From Planctomycetota bacterium (GTDB lineage Bacteria; Planctomycetota; Phycisphaerae; UBA1845), in NCBI GenBank assembly GCA_022561255.1, contig JADFRO010000139.1, positions 1 to 7,493 of the forward strand: 7,493 nt of DNA. The letters are read 5' to 3'. Below are positions 6,225 to 7,493 of the stretch, in pieces (positions within the stretch are counted from its first letter, which is position 1; each line of letters begins with the position of its first letter). Below the pieces are notes generated by a model, which was given only the letters and a program-made list of their open reading frames with translations, ran no database searches and was not told where the DNA came from. A program made the position numbers and the translations under genes.

Positions 6225-6807
6225 GCCCATCGTGCGTGCGGTCGTTAAATTCGCAATCATATTCGGATTGTTGTCCGTTCCCTGGCCCGGGTTCCAGGAG
6301 GCATATTCCAAGGCATTTCGCTGGGCGGGCGAGGCGGCCTTCAAAGATTTCGGACCCCGAGGTGTCGTCCGGTTCCTGCCCCTCGACAAGCCGAACCGAA
6401 CCGCCGACACGGAGATTACAACGGGTGTCAAAGGCGAGCGGAGGATTGGCTTTAGCGACATCAGTCCGCGGCTGCTCGGGTACCTGCCGTGCATTGAGGT
6501 GATTGCGCTGATTCTTGCGTCGTCCGTCGCGTGGCGGAGGCGACTGATCTCACTGTGTGTTGGGGTCGCGCTCATTCATGCGTTTATCTACCTACGCCTA
6601 GCGCTGCTAATCTTTATCTGGTATTGTAATGAGACTCCCTGGCAGCAGTACCACCCGGGACCAAACACCCTCACGGTCCTCAAGCACATCAACGAAGTGG
6701 TCAATATTTCGCTGACCGCCAGCTTTGTGGTTCCCGTGTTGATCTGGATTGCGGTTACATTCCGCTACAGCGATTGGGAGCGAATCCTTCGCCCAGAGCA
6801 ACATTAG
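6211..6807 (+). CDS. Four-span membrane protein coupled to the exosortase (putative exosortase H partner)
   Basis: The 198-residue protein begins inside the exosortase gene (14-base overlap; GAGGG at 6203-6207 lies 3 bases before the ATG), so the two are co-translated. It has a first hydrophobic span (8-26), a polar segment of about 60 residues (27-87) with PRGVVRFLPLDKPNR and DISPRLLGYLP, and then three spans (about 90-107, 113-137, 166-184). Between the last two is a loop rich in aromatic and His residues (CNETPWQQYHPG). There is no recognised catalytic motif. Membrane proteins are known next to XrtH genes in other bacteria, and position suggests this is such a partner, perhaps helping fold the enzyme or handling the tail after cleavage. 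That role is inference from the operon only; I do not recognise a named family. Confidence 0.75.
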   Translation: MHPTKPIVRAVVKFAIIFGLLSVPWPGFQEAYSKAFRWAGEAAFKDFGPRGVVRFLPLDKPNRTADTEITTGVKGERRIGFSDISPRLLGYLPCIEVIALILASSVAWRRRLISLCVGVALIHAFIYLRLALLIFIWYCNETPWQQYHPGPNTLTVLKHINEVVNISLTASFVVPVLIWIAVTFRYSDWERILRPEQH

Positions 6808-7046
6808 AGCCGTTTCATTGATTATGTGGCGGTTCGATGAACCCGCCGATGTCCAAATATCCCCTGAGCCGCGTGGCTTTAGCCCGCGCGGGGCCACGGA
6901 CGCTGACCAACGCCCGCTACACGAAAGATGAAACCGCTCCAACGCCCATCTCCAAGCGGAGAGCAAACCACCGAGACCCAATTGGCCTCTGCATCGCGGC
7001 AACCCCCTCGCGTTAAGCACGCCGAAGCATCGAAGCATCGATTTGT
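6808..7046. other. Intergenic region between convergent genes, with hairpins
   Basis: No gene is seen. Just after the membrane-protein stop, GGCGGTTC (6828-6835) pairs with GAACCCGCC (6839-6847) over a 3-base loop with one bulged C, but no T-tract follows. At 6870-6888 CGCGTGGC and GCCCGCG pair around TTTA with a bulged T. In the alternative, CGTGGC (6872-6877) pairs with GCCACG (6893-6898), enclosing the palindrome CCCGCGCGGG. Short GAAGCATC repeats lie near 7023-7038. The plus-strand operon may end in one of these structures. Confidence 0.45.
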
Positions 7047-7108
7047 AAAAAAGGAGTCGGGCCCGGATGGCACCGACAACTTTCGCCGTCGGCAACCATC
7101 CGAGCCCG
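7047..7108 (-). terminator. Rho-independent terminator of the CTERM-protein gene
   Basis: On the plus strand CGGGCCCGGATGG (7058-7070) pairs with CCATCCGAGCCCG (7096-7108) at 12 of 13 positions, and CCGAC (7073-7077) with GTCGG (7088-7092) inside it. Read on the minus strand, the stem is followed after a few bases by six T (7052-7047). It lies about 60 bases past the stop at 7170. On the plus strand no T-run follows, so it serves the minus-strand gene. Confidence 0.75.
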
Positions 7109-7169
7109 CTCGGAAAAACTCTCTGCTTCACCTGCGGATCGTATCCGCCCATGCCGCAGTTTCATTCAC

Positions 7170-7493
7170 TTACGCAGTTGCAGCTCGCTTACGACCGAAC
7201 ATCACCGTACCAGCCACAAGACCGATCAGCACCATCACAACCAGACCCCACTCGGAGATGGCCGGGACGATGTCCGACGGGGTTTTGCAGTCGGCGGTGC
7301 AGTCACAGTCGGCAGGTCGGCAGCCAGCCTCTCCATTTTCCGCGCCGAGGTCGCACTGCTCGCCGTCTTCCTTGATACCGTTTCCACAAATCGCGTCGGG
7401 GCAGGTGCACTCACTCGTGCAAAGCGTAGGACACGCAACGGCGTCGTCACCGTCGCATTCCTCGCCCACAACCGGGGCCCAGATACCGTCGCC
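7170..7493 (-). CDS. Cysteine-rich surface protein with IPTL-like CTERM sorting tail, N-terminus beyond window edge
   Basis: The frame is open to the right edge (107 residues visible), so the start and signal peptide are outside; the GTG at 7467-7469 is not a likely start. The visible part has Cys-rich repeats of the DUF4215/Myxococcus type: GEECDGDD with spaced cysteines, then CGNGIKEDGEQCDLG and further C-x-C spacing (CDCTADC), a module of exported proteins, perhaps disulfide-bonded or ion-binding. The tail has the three-part CTERM layout: motif VPAISEWG (encoded at 7245-7268), a hydrophobic span LVVMVLIGLVAGTVMF, and basic GRKRAATA. The motif is a variant of IPTLSEWG, keeping P, S/E and WG. 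It should be a substrate of an XrtH-type exosortase such as the one at 5634. It is convergent with the exosortase operon and followed by a good terminator. Tail call is confident; processing by this particular enzyme is inference. Confidence 0.87.
   Translation of the reverse strand, partial: GDGIWAPVVGEECDGDDAVACPTLCTSECTCPDAICGNGIKEDGEQCDLGAENGEAGCRPADCDCTADCKTPSDIVPAISEWGLVVMVLIGLVAGTVMFGRKRAATA

Noticed and set aside
1..7493. CRISPR array, tRNA, rRNA or insertion sequence
   Set aside because: No regularly spaced repeats, cloverleaf pattern, rRNA-like stretch or transposase motif was seen on either strand.

Overview
The window looks like chromosomal DNA from a GC-rich bacterium, most likely a planctomycete-type organism. 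The reasons are a small exosortase of the XrtH type, a cysteine-rich surface protein ending in an IPTLxxWG-like CTERM sorting tail, and an FG-GAP propeller protein with a 'DIKPG-C-PNP' C-terminal domain. GC-rich intergenic inverted repeats and a 'GGCTTTAGCC' hairpin point the same way. This assignment rests on remembered family distributions; no search was run.

Left part (1-2151). The window opens inside a plus-strand OLD-family ATPase with a TOPRIM-like C-terminal half; its Walker A region lies off the left edge. Its last five codons and stop lie antisense to a short minus-strand remnant of a VOC/PhnB-like gene, so a recombination junction apparently created the present C-terminus. Next comes a minus-strand gene for an acidic protein of unknown function.

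Middle (2152-4239). A stretch of about 480 bases has no recognisable gene. A minus-strand two-gene operon follows: a class I SAM-dependent methyltransferase and then a small cupin, joined by an ATGA start/stop overlap. Upstream of the operon are a 13-bp tandem direct repeat and a cluster of GC-rich inverted and direct repeats.

Right part (4240-7493). A secreted FG-GAP repeat protein gene is broken by two in-frame TAG codons and by a deletion with frameshift. It is followed by a plus-strand operon of an XrtH-like exosortase (Cys99, Arg142, His161) and, overlapping it by 14 bases, a four-helix membrane protein that is probably its partner. On the opposite strand, convergent with this operon and entering from the right edge, is a cysteine-rich protein with a VPAISEWG-TM-basic tail, a plausible exosortase substrate. 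A rho-independent terminator for this gene lies just after its stop.

The clearest biological system is the exosortase, membrane partner and CTERM-tailed substrate: a candidate envelope protein-sorting unit in which the partner protein is the least understood part. The clearest evolutionary events are the ATPase/VOC junction and the decay of the FG-GAP gene.
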